A DNA stretch of 64,000 nt, taken from Scedosporium boydii (Eukaryota > Ascomycota > Sordariomycetes > Microascales > Microascaceae). The position numbers were made by a program, and so were the translations under genes. This document shows, one piece after another, positions 24,701 to 36,538 of the stretch. The stretch spans positions 62,001 through 126,000 of the forward strand of contig NJFT01000092.1 of NCBI GenBank assembly GCA_002221725.1. The letters are read 5' to 3'. Below the pieces are notes generated by a model that searched no databases, had not been told where the DNA came from, and saw only the letters and a list, made by a program, of their open reading frames with translations. Within the stretch, counting starts at the first letter, position 1, and each line of letters starts with the position of its first letter.

Positions 24701-26117
24701 TTGCTGGCATCAGTCCCTTTCTTTCGCGGATTAGTGTGTATGAGTAGTGTACAGGCAAGGTTGGGGGGGGGGAATGGCCGGGAAAGAGGAGGTTGGAAAC
24801 ATTTTGGAGACGTATTACTGGATGTTGCGACGGCGACGGTGGTGATGGTGGTGGGAGAAGGCATGTGCGCCCTTTCTGAAGGGAGCACGATCAACTGCTC
24901 TTCTGTACAAGTATCCGCAGTGCAGTGCAGTTTTTGCGTTCTTTTTGGGGCCGCTAGATCCCAAGTGGGATTCAATACCAAGTCCTGTGCCTCGGTATCA
25001 ATAACACTCGATACTTGGCCAGAGGAGGTGGGTCTCTTCCGGCTTTACAAGGACATACGAAAGTAGGAGGGACGAATCGGGGACTAGATCAGGTCACGAC
25101 ATTCCCGAAAGCCGACGCAGAAGTTCCACGCAGCAGCAAAGCCTTCTTGCCCCCCTCTTCCCCTCTCCTCAACGTGTCCAAGGCATTTGATGGTTGTTTG
25201 TCGAAAAGCGGTGGAAGGGGCCTAGAACAAAGCGTGGGGACCTTTTGGGAAATGTTTCTGGTTCTATGCGTCCAATCCGAGATCGCTGCAGCTTTCCGTT
25301 CGGTGAAAGTTCCGTTCATGTGATTCAGCCCTACCGGAGGGGATCCCACGACCACGACACGACGCTGCAAGACTCGCGATCTTTGCACGACAAACGGGAG
25401 TCGCTACGTACTTGACGGAAAGCGGACTCCGAAGAAGTATAACGTACTGGTATTCTCGTAAGAGACAGTAGTGGCTTTCTCACGTTGGAGGATGTTCCAA
25501 TGTCCGTCCTCTTGTACTTGGACAGACGGTTCTGGTTGGCGTTTTGGTGCAATCTTCGGAGTCGCCAGGCAGTTAGCGAATAATTGCCCCGATAATTGCA
25601 TGGATAATGATGCAACACGTGTATCGAGGCATCACAAGCTGCGCATAAGCTGTGCCGGGATTCGAAATCTTGAATTATCGCCCTGCAGAACAATTTCACC
25701 AATTGTCTCTGACCCGGCTATTATAGCTTCATCTAAAAGCAACACGGCTGAGAATCTCACGCTTTCATTTGTCGTGCATTCTCGCACTCGCAGTCCTATC
25801 CATTCCTGTCAGGGACCGCTTTTCTCGTCACAAGAATTTGCAGGGCTCCCTCGCTTCAAGGCAGTGGCGTTCCAGGACGGGCGGGGGCGGGGGCGGGGCA
25901 CTTCAGCCGAATTTTCTTACCCCAGATTTCACAATTTCACCTGCAAACGGGGTGGTCGAAAAACATCGGACAACTCTACATACAATTCAAACTACAAAAG
26001 GCGTTATACGGGAGAAACGGTAGCTGTTTTTTCCTTGGTTGGGTGAAGGATTATCATACCCCTTTTAACTTCCGTTTCCCCCACTCCATACACAAGGCTC
26101 TTATTCCCTGTTCCAAC
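21766..26117. other. Intergenic, no gene seen
   Basis: About 4.3 kb between the C2H2 gene and the phosphatase. It holds A/T runs near 22770-22830, 23465-23490 and 24184-24199, and one exact TACGAAGTA at 24405-24413. Frames of up to 190 residues (for example near 25471-26046) show no domain or credible composition. The first few hundred bases are probably the 3' UTR of the C2H2 gene. Confidence 0.45.
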
Positions 26118-27351
26118 ATGTCACTAGACCGGATAGAGGGCAAGGAGAACCTCTACGTCGGGAGGTGAGTCGCATCCCATCCTCAACCCCGTTTACACGG
26201 TGTCCCAGAGCCGCGTTGGCTAACTTACCCATAGCATATTTGCTCTCAGACGGCCCAAGGCCCTCATGGACCATGGTGTCACCCACGTACTCTCCGTCGT
26301 GGGGTTCAAGCACAGGGAGATGGAAGGAGACGCAAACAAGGGTCCCACCTGGGACGACTTCAGAAACAAGGCCCAGCACATGATGATCGACATCGACGAC
26401 GTAGACGACGAAGATCTCCTAATACACCTCCCGAAAGCCGTGCGCTTCATAGAGCAGGGCCTCTACCCATCGCGGACACCGCCGCCAGACGGTGGCGAAA
26501 GTTCGAGTGAAGGTGACGAGGATGAGCTCGAAACCGAAGGGGCCGTCTTCGTCCACTGCGCCATGGGGAAATCACGCTCCGTGGCCACAGTGGCTGCGTA
26601 TCTGCTCTGGAAGCACCCGCAACGCTTTGGAAGGTCCGCGGCCTCGGCGGCTAATCCGGATTCGAGGAAAGGTGGCGGGAGGGAGGCCGTCAACGGGGCG
26701 ATCGAGTGGATCAGGAGGAGTCGCGCCATGGCGGATCCGAACTGGGGGTTCCGATCGCAGCTGAAGCTTTGGTGGGAGATGGGATGCCCCGAGGACGTGG
26801 AGGGACATCCTGTTTACAGGAAGTGGGCTTACAAGAGGGAAATCGAGAGGAGCGTTGCTTGTGGGATGGCGCCTGAGCTGAGGTTCGAAGATGAGGAGAT
26901 ACACCAAGCCAAAGCCGTGCAGGGCAGTGGCCAGCCTGTGCACCAAACCCCGTCATCGTCGGCGGATCCCGAGTTACGATGCCGCAAGTGCCGTAAAACA
27001 CTCGCAACGACGCAATTCATCGTCGCGCTAGATCACCACGGAGACGGCTCCGCTTCGAAGACAGCCGCGTCGCTCGGCACCTGCCCGCATTACTTTATCG
27101 AACCGCTCTCGTGGATGCGGTCGACGCTCGAGCAGGGTGAGCTTGACGGGAGGTTATCGTGTCCCAACGTCAAGTGCGGCGCCTCGGTGGGACGGTACTC
27201 GTGGAAGGGGTTCCAGTGCTCCTGCGGAGAGTGGGTTACGCCGGCGTTTTCGTTGCAGAAGTCCAAGGTTGATGTCGTGAAGCCTGCGAGGGTTCCTGCG
27301 GCTCTGGGGATACGGATGCCTCCGGGTGCGACGCCGAGGGAGAATTTATGA
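26118..27351 (+). CDS. YVH1: YVH1-type dual-specificity phosphatase
   Basis: Two exons, 26118-26164 and 26235-27351, give 387 residues; yeast Yvh1 has 364. The 70-nt intron has GTGAGT, a GCTAAC branch point and TAG. The N terminus (RIEGKENLYVGSIFALRRPK) is the usual start of this class. The phosphatase signature HCAMGKSRS gives catalytic Cys124 and Arg130, with the general-acid Asp in the IDIDDVDDED loop near residues 67-76. The C-terminal third has Cys pairs (CRKCRKTL, CPH, CPNVKCGAS, CSCGEW) forming the zinc-binding domain that marks Yvh1 among these phosphatases. Yvh1 is known to help release Mrt4 from pre-60S ribosomes and to act in growth and sporulation. An acidic insert of about 20 residues (ESSSEGDEDELETEG) sits just before the catalytic loop. 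The identification is strong. Confidence 0.93.
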
Positions 27352-27919
27352 TGGGCATATCAGATTTAGATTTTACCTTCTCTTCGACTTGTAACTACTC
27401 ACATAGAAAGGAGCGGTGAATTTAGTTTAGAGAATGGGGAGACACGGCATGGCATGGCATGGCATCAAAGGGAGGGGAAGGGATGTGATTCATCATCGGA
27501 GTTGGTGGTAGGTAGGCAGGTGGATCATAGCCTGAAGCTATTTTATTCGGAGACTCTTTTCAAAAACCAGTTTCCCGTTCTGACTGAAATCCCCAACGCT
27601 CTACAAGGTTGAGTGCGACCAAGACACGATGAGTGTTGGTGTTGGTCGGCCACAGTCGGCATAATTAAGCCGAGAAGCCCATGTTTGTCGACATTGCAGC
27701 GGATCAATTGCATCATCAATTAATAATGATGATTCCTGAGGACCTCGACTCTCAAATTCCCAACCTCCTCCTTCCTCTATCACGTGCGCCCAATTGAATC
27801 ACGCCCACGTCTCAACTCATTGACCTGTACGAAGTAGTGTCCTCCTCATCCAATTGAGAATCAATTGAGCATCCCACGCGAATCTTAGTAGACCGAAGAC
27901 GCAGACTGGGACGCAGAGC
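27352..27919. other. Intergenic with GGCAT repeat and peptidase promoter
   Basis: This stretch carries the 3' UTR of the phosphatase gene, a (GGCAT)4 repeat at 27446-27465, and the promoter of the M20 peptidase, including an exact TACGAAGTA at 27828-27836, 84 bases before its ATG. This is the rightmost exact copy of that motif in the window. Confidence 0.55.
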
Positions 27920-29719
27920 ATGTCCGAGAAGACCCAGACCTTACCGCCCGTCGGCGGTGGGGCCCCGAAGCTCCGTTCCCGCGCCTCATCCCGCTTCGGA
28001 CGCTCCATCTTGTTGCTAGCCATTCTCAACGTGCTCTTCTTCGTATACCGTCACTCCGACTCGATCATTCCATCCTGCACTTCCTGGAAGAGTAGCCGGC
28101 CAATTCCCGAGTCCCAGACCCAATGCTTCCAGGTGCTGCCTCTCAACCCCTCCCGCGGGGGTGGCGAGGATGACGACGCCCTTGATCGCATGGACAAGTT
28201 CCTCACCTCCGACCAATTCCGCAGCGAATCAATCGAGCGAGTATCCGGCGCCATACAGATCCCCTCCCAGTCCTACGACGACATGGGCCCCGTTGGTGAG
28301 GACCCGCGGTGGGAACCCATGGGCGACGTAGCGGATTACCTCGAGCGCACGTTCCCTCGCATCCACGAGGGAGATGCCGTGAAGCTCGAAAAGGTCAACA
28401 CTTTCGGTCTGCTGTACACGTGGGAGGGAAGCGACGCTTCGCTCAAGCCCACGCTGCTCATGGCCCACCAGGACGTCGTGCCGGTGGCGGAGTCGACGGT
28501 GGGCCAATGGGATCATCCTCCTTTTAGCGGCGATTACGACGGCACGTTCATCTGGGGCCGCGGCGCGGCGGACTGCAAGAACTCGCTAGTGGGTATTCTT
28601 GAAGCGGTTGAGCTTCTCATCGAGGCTGGGTATAAGCCCAAACGCACCGTCATCTTGGCTTTCGGTTTTGATGAGGAGATCTCGGGCGGCCAGGGCTCGA
28701 ACTACCTCTCGAAGGCTGTCCTGCAGAAATACGGAAAGCACGGCGTAGCTACCATCGTTGACGAGGGCTCCGGGTTCATCTCCTCGTGGGGTAGGACCTT
28801 TGCTGTTCCCGGTGTTGCGGAGAAGGGTTACATCGATGTCGAGGTAACCGTGCGCATGCCGGGCGGCCATTCTTCGGTTCCGCCCGACCACACTGGCATC
28901 GGCATCCTCTCCGAGTTTATCACGTCGGTCGAATCTAACCCCTACGAGCCTGCCCTACACGCCGAGAACCCTTTCCTGGGCCTCCTACAGTGCGGCGCCT
29001 CCCACGCCGAGGAGTTCCCCCATAAGCTCAAGAAGCTCCTTCCCGAGCACGCCGCCTCCATCAGCAAGCATCACCACCACCATCATCATCATCACAAGGA
29101 GGACAAGCTCGCAAAGGAAGCCGCCAAAGCCGGCCCGGCGATCAAGTACCTCTTCACCACATCCGTCGCCGTCGACGTGATCTCCGGCGGCGTAAAAGTC
29201 AACGCGCTCCCCGAACAAACCCGCGCCCTCATCAACCACCGCATCAACGTCGGCACGACCTCCGCCGAGGTAAAAGACAAACTCACCAAGCTCGCGCGCG
29301 GCGTCGCCAAGAAACACAACCTCACGCTGCACGCCTTCGAGGAGGCCGGCAAGCACGACGAAGCCGAGCTCAACTCCATCACCCTGGGCATCACGAAGGT
29401 GGTCCTCGAGCCGGCGCCCGTGACGCCCACATCCGTCGACGGCACGACGCCTTACTCTGTTCTCTCGGGTACCACGAGGGGTTTGTACGGAGAGGATGTG
29501 CTCGTCGCTCCCGGGATCATGACGGGGAATACGGATACGAGGTATTATTGGGATGTGAGCGAGCATATTTTCCGGTTTGCGCCGGGTTGGGACCCGGAGT
29601 ATAATATGTGGGAGGGAATACATACTGTGAATGAGAAGCTTAGCGTCTTGGCTCATGTTAGAACTGTTCAGTGGTATAGCTTGTTTATTAGGAATATGGA
29701 CGATGCGGATTTGGAGTAG
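27920..29719 (+). CDS. M20 metallopeptidase, carboxypeptidase S-like
   Basis: A single exon of 599 residues, close to yeast Cps1 (576). Residues 29-44 form a membrane anchor after a basic N terminus, so a type II membrane protein sorted to the vacuole is expected by analogy with Cps1. Metal-site motifs of family M20 are present: AHQD (His183, Asp185), GRGAADCK (Asp218), FDEE (catalytic Glu252 with Glu253), VDEGSG (Asp281) and GGHSS (His317), with a late GNTDTRYYW motif. The family removes C-terminal residues from short peptides (Gly-X carboxypeptidase). A run of nine histidines (384-392) followed by a Lys-rich stretch sits in the dimerisation-domain region and is not part of the known metal site. 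Start chosen as the first ATG before the anchor. Confidence 0.9.
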   Translation: MSEKTQTLPPVGGGAPKLRSRASSRFGRSILLLAILNVLFFVYRHSDSIIPSCTSWKSSRPIPESQTQCFQVLPLNPSRGGGEDDDALDRMDKFLTSDQFRSESIERVSGAIQIPSQSYDDMGPVGEDPRWEPMGDVADYLERTFPRIHEGDAVKLEKVNTFGLLYTWEGSDASLKPTLLMAHQDVVPVAESTVGQWDHPPFSGDYDGTFIWGRGAADCKNSLVGILEAVELLIEAGYKPKRTVILAFGFDEEISGGQGSNYLSKAVLQKYGKHGVATIVDEGSGFISSWGRTFAVPGVAEKGYIDVEVTVRMPGGHSSVPPDHTGIGILSEFITSVESNPYEPALHAENPFLGLLQCGASHAEEFPHKLKKLLPEHAASISKHHHHHHHHHKEDKLAKEAAKAGPAIKYLFTTSVAVDVISGGVKVNALPEQTRALINHRINVGTTSAEVKDKLTKLARGVAKKHNLTLHAFEEAGKHDEAELNSITLGITKVVLEPAPVTPTSVDGTTPYSVLSGTTRGLYGEDVLVAPGIMTGNTDTRYYWDVSEHIFRFAPGWDPEYNMWEGIHTVNEKLSVLAHVRTVQWYSLFIRNMDDADLE

Positions 29720-32700
29720 ATAGGAGTGTGGTCGTGGGGTTGGAGAATGCCAGTGAAGTTCTAGAGTATAGCTGTTTACATCCGAGAGGGAAATTTACGG
29801 TTGCCGTTTAACTTGGCTCTCTCCAAATCTGTTGCTTGAGCTCGGCATTCCGTGAGAAGGAAGTCCGTGTGGGAATTAGCTGTAAGGACATGCTCCTCAC
29901 TAGAGGGTTGTAAAGGCCAGCACAACTTTCTCTCTGCTCCAAACCTCTCCAGAGCACGAGAAGAGTCTAGTATCGAAGTTGAACATCTCACAAGGCCGGT
30001 CTTACGTGCCTCGGGAGCCCGCAACACGCGCCTCCGTGCTTTATTGCATCAGAAACGGTGTAAGCACAGCGAACGGGTGTCTCCCGCGTGTTACTGCATC
30101 CGAACCTATGGAGGACTGGTGATTGATTCCCCCCAGCGTCAGACAGCGACTCTCGTTCGAACACTGTCAAAAATTTTTCAATTACCTTTCAACACCTAGG
30201 CCAGGGTAGGGTTGGCGTAGTAGCAAAATTCATTTTTTTTTTTGGTCCTTACGCTTTATGTGCGTATCGTCGGCTCCTGGAGCGGAATGTAATCAAGCGC
30301 CGTTGCCAAAAAAAGAAAAGAAAAATACGCCACGCATTTTACTCAGGGCCCGATCCCGATCCTCCGATCCACCCCTCCCCTAATAAATGAGACAGAACCA
30401 TCGGGCGTGCCGTTTACAAATAGGACATACCGTGCATCGTGCCTATGCATTGGAGGGTCGGGGACGCCTCTCTTCCGCTTCCGGGATGATGATGCTTTTT
30501 TTGAGATTTGGGGGCCATACAGCGGTCATATCATTTATATCTCCAGGGCTAACCCCGGTGATGGAGGAGTGGTCTTCCGGTCCCGCCTTGTATTCTTGGT
30601 TCGATGGACGGAACGTAAGTGGTGAGGCTAAAAGAATATGCACTATATCAGGAGGGCACATCTGCCGGGACCAGTCAGATTCGAGGTAACCTCGCAATGC
30701 GGTGTTCGGGCGAGTTGTTGGCCAGGATCATAGAACCCCCCACAGTCTCCCTCTCTCGCTCTGTCCAACCCAAGCAAGCCTTACTCTCTTGATCCCCTCT
30801 TCGGACCTCTTAGCCCATCCTCGGTAGGGCAGGTGAAGAAACGCCAAGCTGCGCGGGCGCCTTTTGATGGGCGACTAATGTCCGTCCCCGCATCCGCCTT
30901 TGCTGTTCGTCGAGGCGTTAGGAGGGAAAATCCTCTCTGGACGCTGGCGCGCGTTCCCAGAAGACTGCCAGCAACCTCGCCGTGCTCCGATCAGTCTCGA
31001 CATGGTTAAGAATCTTCTGATAATAACCTGAAATAGCTTTTCATCAGAGAACAGCCGCCCATCTCCGGCGCGGGATGACGAGGACTTTTCTATGGCTTAC
31101 CCTGAGGCCATTTCTGACAGGTATTGGCAAGTGAGCATTACGGCCGGACCAGAGTGCTGGAAACTATATGAAAACCAGCCAGGCCATGGGTGAGGATGAC
31201 CGCTGCCGGTACCGGCCGTCGCAGCTCAGGCCAAGGAGGGGCGTGAGCGTAAAGACACGTTGATTCTGGTTCCCACGTTCTCAAGGATCTCTCCGCACCT
31301 AAGAGCCTAAATGCTCCATTGACAGGCACGAATGTGGAGTTGTACGACCCACGCCGACCGTGGGTGATCTTCAGCCCTAGAGCCTCAGCAGGGCCTCCTA
31401 TTCATGTTGATCACCGAAGACTCTCGAAATTTGTTTTCGCTCGCCGAGGCTCCTCTAAGCCCTAAGCAATGAGAAAGTTTGGGGGAGACAAAATGAATTT
31501 GGCGCGGGAAATAAATTGAGGGAACTGCAGGTAGGCGAAAGTGGTATCGGTCTTGATACCTTTACTCACCCCCGGCATAAGCAGGCAGTAAGCGGTGCGG
31601 GGGAAGGTCTCCCGGTGACGTCTTAGTCCGGACTTTGTCGATATTGCATGTGGTCTCGATGGAGTTGCACACAACTCACACATACACCCACCGGGACACG
31701 GCGATCGTGCCAAGGCGCCGCTGCAGCGTGGAAATCTCCCACACATTCTCAGGCCAGTCAACCGAACGATGACACGATATCCTCCATGTTTCCACTTCTC
31801 ATACCCAAAGATGGAACCAATGGTGAGCACAGCGGAGGCACTTCCCGAATAAAATAGCACCATAAAATCCATCGTCACACACCGCAACCCCACGAGGGAA
31901 AAGAACCGAATTCTCCCAACCTTTCCACGATTGCATATCCTCGGATTTGGTTGGTCCCTGAATTTCGCTTGGACGATCACTCGTCCGACTTGGTGGCCGG
32001 ATTGATGATGATGGAGGGGGTGAGCATCATGGCAACTTGTGAGTAGGGTACAATTTGCAATGTTCGTGTTAGCAGGGAAGTAAGCACTAGTTTACCTCGC
32101 ATGCAGGTCATCCCACACACACACACACACAAAATGATATTGAGGAGGGTACAATCGAGTCAAGAGCAAGATCGATTCCATCACATTACTTGTTAGGTGG
32201 ACCAACCAAGGACCGAGCCGTCCGTCTTCTTCCGTGTTCGGGAAGGGGGCTTTAGCCAAGTCCCCCCTCCATTATTGACCAGGGCTTTTCTGTTCTCTTT
32301 GGTCTGGTCGGTGCGCTCTGGTCACCTGGAAGGAGTTAGGGGGGGAATATGAGGCTGTTCGTATCACTAGGTCCCACACAAAGTTGTGATCGGCTCATTC
32401 CGGTTTGGTGATCTTCGAAGCAGGAGCCCACTTCTGAGGTCAAGGCGAAGCTCAGTGAGAACTAAATTGAGGGTATCCTTATTTTAATCCACCAAGTTTG
32501 ACCGACGCTAGAGGAACCTCAAGCTTTTTTCTCTTTTTCTTCATTTTTGGATTCTTGTGCTTTGGGAAGGGCTTGCGGTTTGGCCCCTGCTTGCTGAAAA
32601 GAAGAAGCGAGCTTGTTTGCGGCTGACCATGGCATGTTGGCTGTGCCAGTGTTAGATGCCTGTTCCGGAAACGAGGCGTCTTGGCACCCGGTCACACCAG

Positions 32701-33195
32701 GTTTGCCGAAGATTGGCGTGGCCATTCAGCCGGCCAGACTAGCGCCGCAAGCGAATCCGAAGGGAAATGGGAGGTGGGACAGCAAAGCGACAAAAAGAAG
32801 AGCAAAATAAAAATAAAATAAATATAGAAAATAACAAAGAGTCTGGAAAATGTAAAATTGGTTCATCCCTTCGACTCTTGTCTCTTATAATACAGATCAA
32901 GCTTCTGGAAAAGTCGGATCTTGGCACTCGGGTGAGATTATGGTCCAAGAATCCCTCGTCTTACTCGCATTAAACGGTATCGTTTTCGGAGAAAGGAGCA
33001 GGATAAACGGCCGGTTTCCCCAGGAAAAGAGAGGTACTTCGACAATGCCAAGCTCAAGTACCTCATCGTAGGGGGGTGAATCCAAGGAAGATCGGCAAGA
33101 TAGCTAGGGAGGAAGAGCATGGGTTTGTGGATGTATCCAGCCTTATACCCTGATACCGAGATTGATTTGAGTAAGATCGATAGTGGGTGGGCAGC
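29720..33195. other. Intergenic, no gene seen
   Basis: About 3.5 kb. The first few hundred bases are likely the 3' UTR of the peptidase gene. A (CA)n microsatellite lies at 32114-32131. The longest frame (31462-31980, minus) has no recognisable feature. No tRNA or transposon end was found. Confidence 0.45.
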
Positions 33196-33977
33196 TCAGG
33201 CGCCTGGAAGACCCTTGGGGACTGAGGGGAAGTAGTTTGGTTGCTGAAGCCTCTCGCGATTTCGCTTAGCTATTTCCATTTGTCGCCTCTTCTCAACCCG
33301 TTGCTGGTAGAATGTGCTTGTGATGAAGAATTTAGCTTGACGCCATAAAGTAGTGTATGATGCGGGCGACAGCTCGAGAGCCGACCTACCGGTGAAGGGC
33401 AAAGACGCGAGGTTCTTCTGCTGTTGGTGTCGAAGACCCGGCCTTGAGGGAGTCCGTCGAGTTAGTGATACAGGACCGACGATGCTGGGCGTTGCAGCAC
33501 TTACTTTGGGATCGTCGGGCTTGTCATTGTTCTTCTCTCCCTCACTGCTCTCTTTATCCTTGTCCTTGTCCTTGTCCTTGTCCTTTTCTTTTCCCTTGTC
33601 GTCTTTGGATTTCTCCTTCTCCTCCTCTTCCTTTTTCTTCTTCTCTTCCTCTTTCTTCTTCTTTCTCTCCTCGTACTCTTTCTTCACCCTCTCCACCTCC
33701 TCGTCAAGCTCCTTCTTCTTTTTCGCATCAATAGCTGCTTGGTCTATAATGGGCGTACAGAAGTTTCTGTCTTTGAGATGCGTCACGCAGACATAAAAGA
33801 AGTCCTACATGGAAAGTTTAGCCATTTCCTGTCTCAGAACAATAAATAAAACCTCCTTACCTTTCCATCAGGCCCATTTGAGAGAAGCACACTTGAAGTT
33901 GGCCTGTAGCAGATCTCACAGCCTTTGCTGGCTGTATCTGCCACTCTCCGGTGAGCATATACATTTGGGAACTGCAT
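33196..33977 (-). CDS. VFA1: Vps4-associated protein 1 (Vfa1) homologue
   Basis: Four exons on the minus strand: 33861-33977, 33505-33804, 33390-33442 and 33196-33316, giving 196 residues (yeast Vfa1: 203). Introns of 56, 62 and 73 nt carry GTAAGG, GTAAGT and GTAGGT donors. The spliced ends read PRVFALHRTFYQQRVEKRRQ, which matches the family far better than reading through. The N terminus holds a putative zinc motif (CEICYRPTS, then YVCVTHLKDRNFC). The middle is a long charged coil of K, E and D, including a (KD)n run. The C terminus (NRERLQQPNYFPSVPKGLP) corresponds to the Vps4 MIT-binding end. In yeast Vfa1 binds and stimulates the ESCRT disassembly ATPase Vps4 at endosomes. It is divergent from RTT106. 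Confidence 0.88.
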
Positions 33978-34436
33978 CTTTTCACTGTAAATTAGCCTCG
34001 ATTATGAGAACCATCATAATAATCCACTTCCCTGGCAAGAAAGGAGAAGGTGATGATCAGATGAAGTCGCTGAGGGGCAGCAGATGTTCCCAGCGCGGGG
34101 TTGCCTCTGTTAAGAGGAATCCCTTGTGAAAGTAACTCCACGTTCCAGCCTGGCGTATAAGTGACCTCCTCCAACCATTTCTCCTTAACACCCTCAAGGC
34201 CTGTTTCAACTCTCTCCTAAACACCAACACCCAAAAAAAAACCAAAGCGAAAGCCAAGTTTCGAGCTGACTCAGCTCCAACTGAGGAAACCTGTCGCGCT
34301 GTGACCAGAAGGCGAAGAAAAAACGCGTCAGAATCGCTGTTGGACTCGATCAAGCGACCAATTCATCCTCATCCTCATCGACGTCGGGTTTTCGTTGTCG
34401 TATTTGGCCCTTCGAAGTCGGCGGAATAACCAGAAA
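33978..34436. promoter_or_regulatory. Shared promoter of VFA1 and RTT106
   Basis: The start codons of the divergent VFA1 and RTT106 homologues are 459 bp apart, so this segment must hold both promoters and both 5' UTRs. No TATA box stands out on either side. Short A and T runs are present. Confidence 0.7.
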
Positions 34437-36125
34437 ATGTCTGCCGCTCTCGACGCGCAGAGGCTTCGCCTCGCCTTTGAGTCTCGCCCTGACATCATCA
34501 AGGGCATCGAGGCTGCCGCTGGTACGTTTCCCCCCCCGCCCCTGGCGTTTCCTGACTCCATGAAGCTAATCGACTCCATTTCTAGATTCTCCGAGTCGAG
34601 TCAGCTTGTTCAACAACATTGCGAGTTTTGTGTACGATCTCCAGACGAATGGCGAACCCGCTGCGAAGCGAAGGCGAGTAGGTGATGGACGAGATGGCCT
34701 AAACGGAGCGAACGGTGCCGACGCTGCGCAGGAGCCTGTTCTCCTGGAAATCAAGGAAATTTCCATGTCTATCCCGCAGAGGAAGAAATTCGACCTATGC
34801 TTCACAGCGAACCATCTCTACGCAAGGGCGGCGAATGCCCCTGGTCCGGTTCAAGGGATCGTGTACCACTGGCAGGACATTGGTAAGTTTTGTGGGAATC
34901 CCCCCTCTTTTTTTTTCACCCAGTTTGTGGGAAGGGTGATGCATTTCTAACTATTTCCCTCATCTTCGTCGCAGAATACGCCTTCTACCTTCCGGTTCCA
35001 GAAAAGGCCCAGGTCCAACACAATTATATCCTCTTCCCCAAGGGCACCTGCCTCGCGTCCCTCAAAGGCATCGCATCAGCGACCGATCCCCTAGTCTTCA
35101 CAGTGCCAGCCACGCCCCCCAAACAAGGCACGATTGGCGGCTCCAACGCCGCCAAAGCCTCGCCCCACGCCGATTCTTACCAAACCCTCTTCCACTGGGC
35201 CCTGAAGGACCACCTTCGCAAGGCTGGCAACGCGGTCGACATCGTCTCGACAGACCCCAATAAGTTCCACAGCGTCATCGCGCAGCCTCACAGGCCCAAG
35301 GAGAAGGCGGTGCACGTCAAGGCCTTCCGGGGCTCGAAGGACGGATACCTGTTTTTCCTCGAGAACGGCGTTTTCTGGGGCTACAAGAAGCCGCTCCTTT
35401 TCATCCCGCTCGATCGCATTTCTGCCGTTAGTTACACGAGCGTCCTGCAGAGGACTTTTAACATTGTGGTTGAGGTTTTTATGGGAGAGGGAGAGTCGAC
35501 GGAGGTGGAGTTTGGCATGGTTGATCAGGCAGATTATGCGGGTATTGACGAGACTTATGTCAAGAAGAACAGGCTGCAGGATCGCAGTATGGCGGAGCAG
35601 CGAAAGGCTAAGCTCGAGCTCGCCGAGAATATCCGAGCGGCGAAGAAGGCTGGAGGCGCCGGTGAGGACGAGGAGGCCCAGGGAGACAATGCCGAGGCTC
35701 CGGAGGCCGGTGGAATGTCTGAGCTCGAGAAAGCACAGCTCGAGGCAGAGCAGAAGCTTCAGGACGAGGAGGATGAGCTCGAGGAGGATTACGATCCCGG
35801 TAGCGATGGCGACAGCGATGGATCCGGTTCAAGCAGCGAGGAGGACGACGACGACGAAGATGGTGAGGAAGAGTACGACGAAGAGGAGGATGGCGATGTC
35901 GAGGGTGAAGAGGACGGCGGTGAGGATGGTGAGGATGGTGAGGAGGAGATGGCGGACGCCGACGAAGAGGCGGTTGAGGAAGCTCCTCCCGCCCCGAAGC
36001 CGAAGCAAAAAGGAGTCACTCAGGTACTCCACGCCCATGTGGATGATCATGATCACTTTGCTCATTCGCACTACGGAAATGATGACGAGATGGATGTTGA
36101 GGAAAGGTTTGACGTTGTCGGATAA
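34437..36125 (+). CDS. RTT106: Histone chaperone RTT106 homologue
   Basis: Three exons (34437-34521, 34586-34882, 34975-36125) give 510 residues. Introns are 64 and 92 nt, with GCTAAT and TTCTAAC branch signals. The N terminus ([18 protein letters not shown]) fits the dimerisation region. Residues about 75-330 form the Rttp106-like double PH domain, with [20 protein letters not shown] and [19 protein letters not shown] as landmarks. From about residue 358 the chain is strongly acidic (Glu/Asp runs to ~480), as is usual for histone chaperones, and it ends in a His-rich [12 protein letters not shown] patch. Rtt106 binds H3-H4, prefers H3 acetylated at K56, and acts in replication-coupled deposition and silencing. 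The start has a good context (AAAATGTCT). Confidence 0.88.
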
Positions 36126-36538
36126 GTCCAAGCAGGTATCAGTCCCTTGGTATGTTGTGGAGCAGCCCACCGGGGCAGCTGATGTACGATAGAGATTGGC
36201 GGTTATCTTCTTTTCATTGTCACGAGGGAAAAAATAAGGTAGGGTATGACACGATCAAATAATCAAGAGAGCATGATCATGGTAGTTGTACGGATCCAAC
36301 GTCGTATTTCATTGAATTCATTGACCATACACACGATCGACTTTATGTTGCAGGCGGTCCATTTGTAACAAACCAGTTCTAGCCCAATCTCGATAGATCG
36401 ACTCTAGCCTCTTTCTAAGTCTCCAAGAAGAGTTTAACTCTAATTCGCATCAATCCCCCAAAAAAATCATGGCTCATAGATTTCCTCATGTACCCCATCT
36501 CAACAATAACAGAATCCAACTCCTCCCCTACTTCACGC
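36126..36538. other. Convergent 3' UTR region
   Basis: RTT106 (plus) and the lactate dehydrogenase gene (minus) end facing each other with 413 bases between stop codons. The space is A/T-rich and presumably holds both polyadenylation sites. No other feature was seen. Confidence 0.6.

Noticed and set aside
24617..26046. Frames of 149, 102 and 191 codons between the C2H2 and YVH1 genes
   Set aside because: No recognisable motif, mixed strands, no splice model; likely chance.
31462..31980. 172-codon minus-strand frame
   Set aside because: No domain or signal; not extended by any plausible exon.
32114..32131. CA repeat considered as a telomere or CRISPR-like array
   Set aside because: A plain dinucleotide microsatellite; no spacers, no TTAGGG units anywhere in the window.
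33353..33796. Plus-strand frame rich in Ser, Phe and Leu
   Set aside because: Complement of the Lys/Glu-rich coil of VFA1.
35464..36192. 242-codon plus frame and minus frames over the acidic end of RTT106
   Set aside because: Low-complexity shadows of Glu/Asp codons (runs of Arg/Met/Thr or Ser); RTT106 frame explains the DNA.
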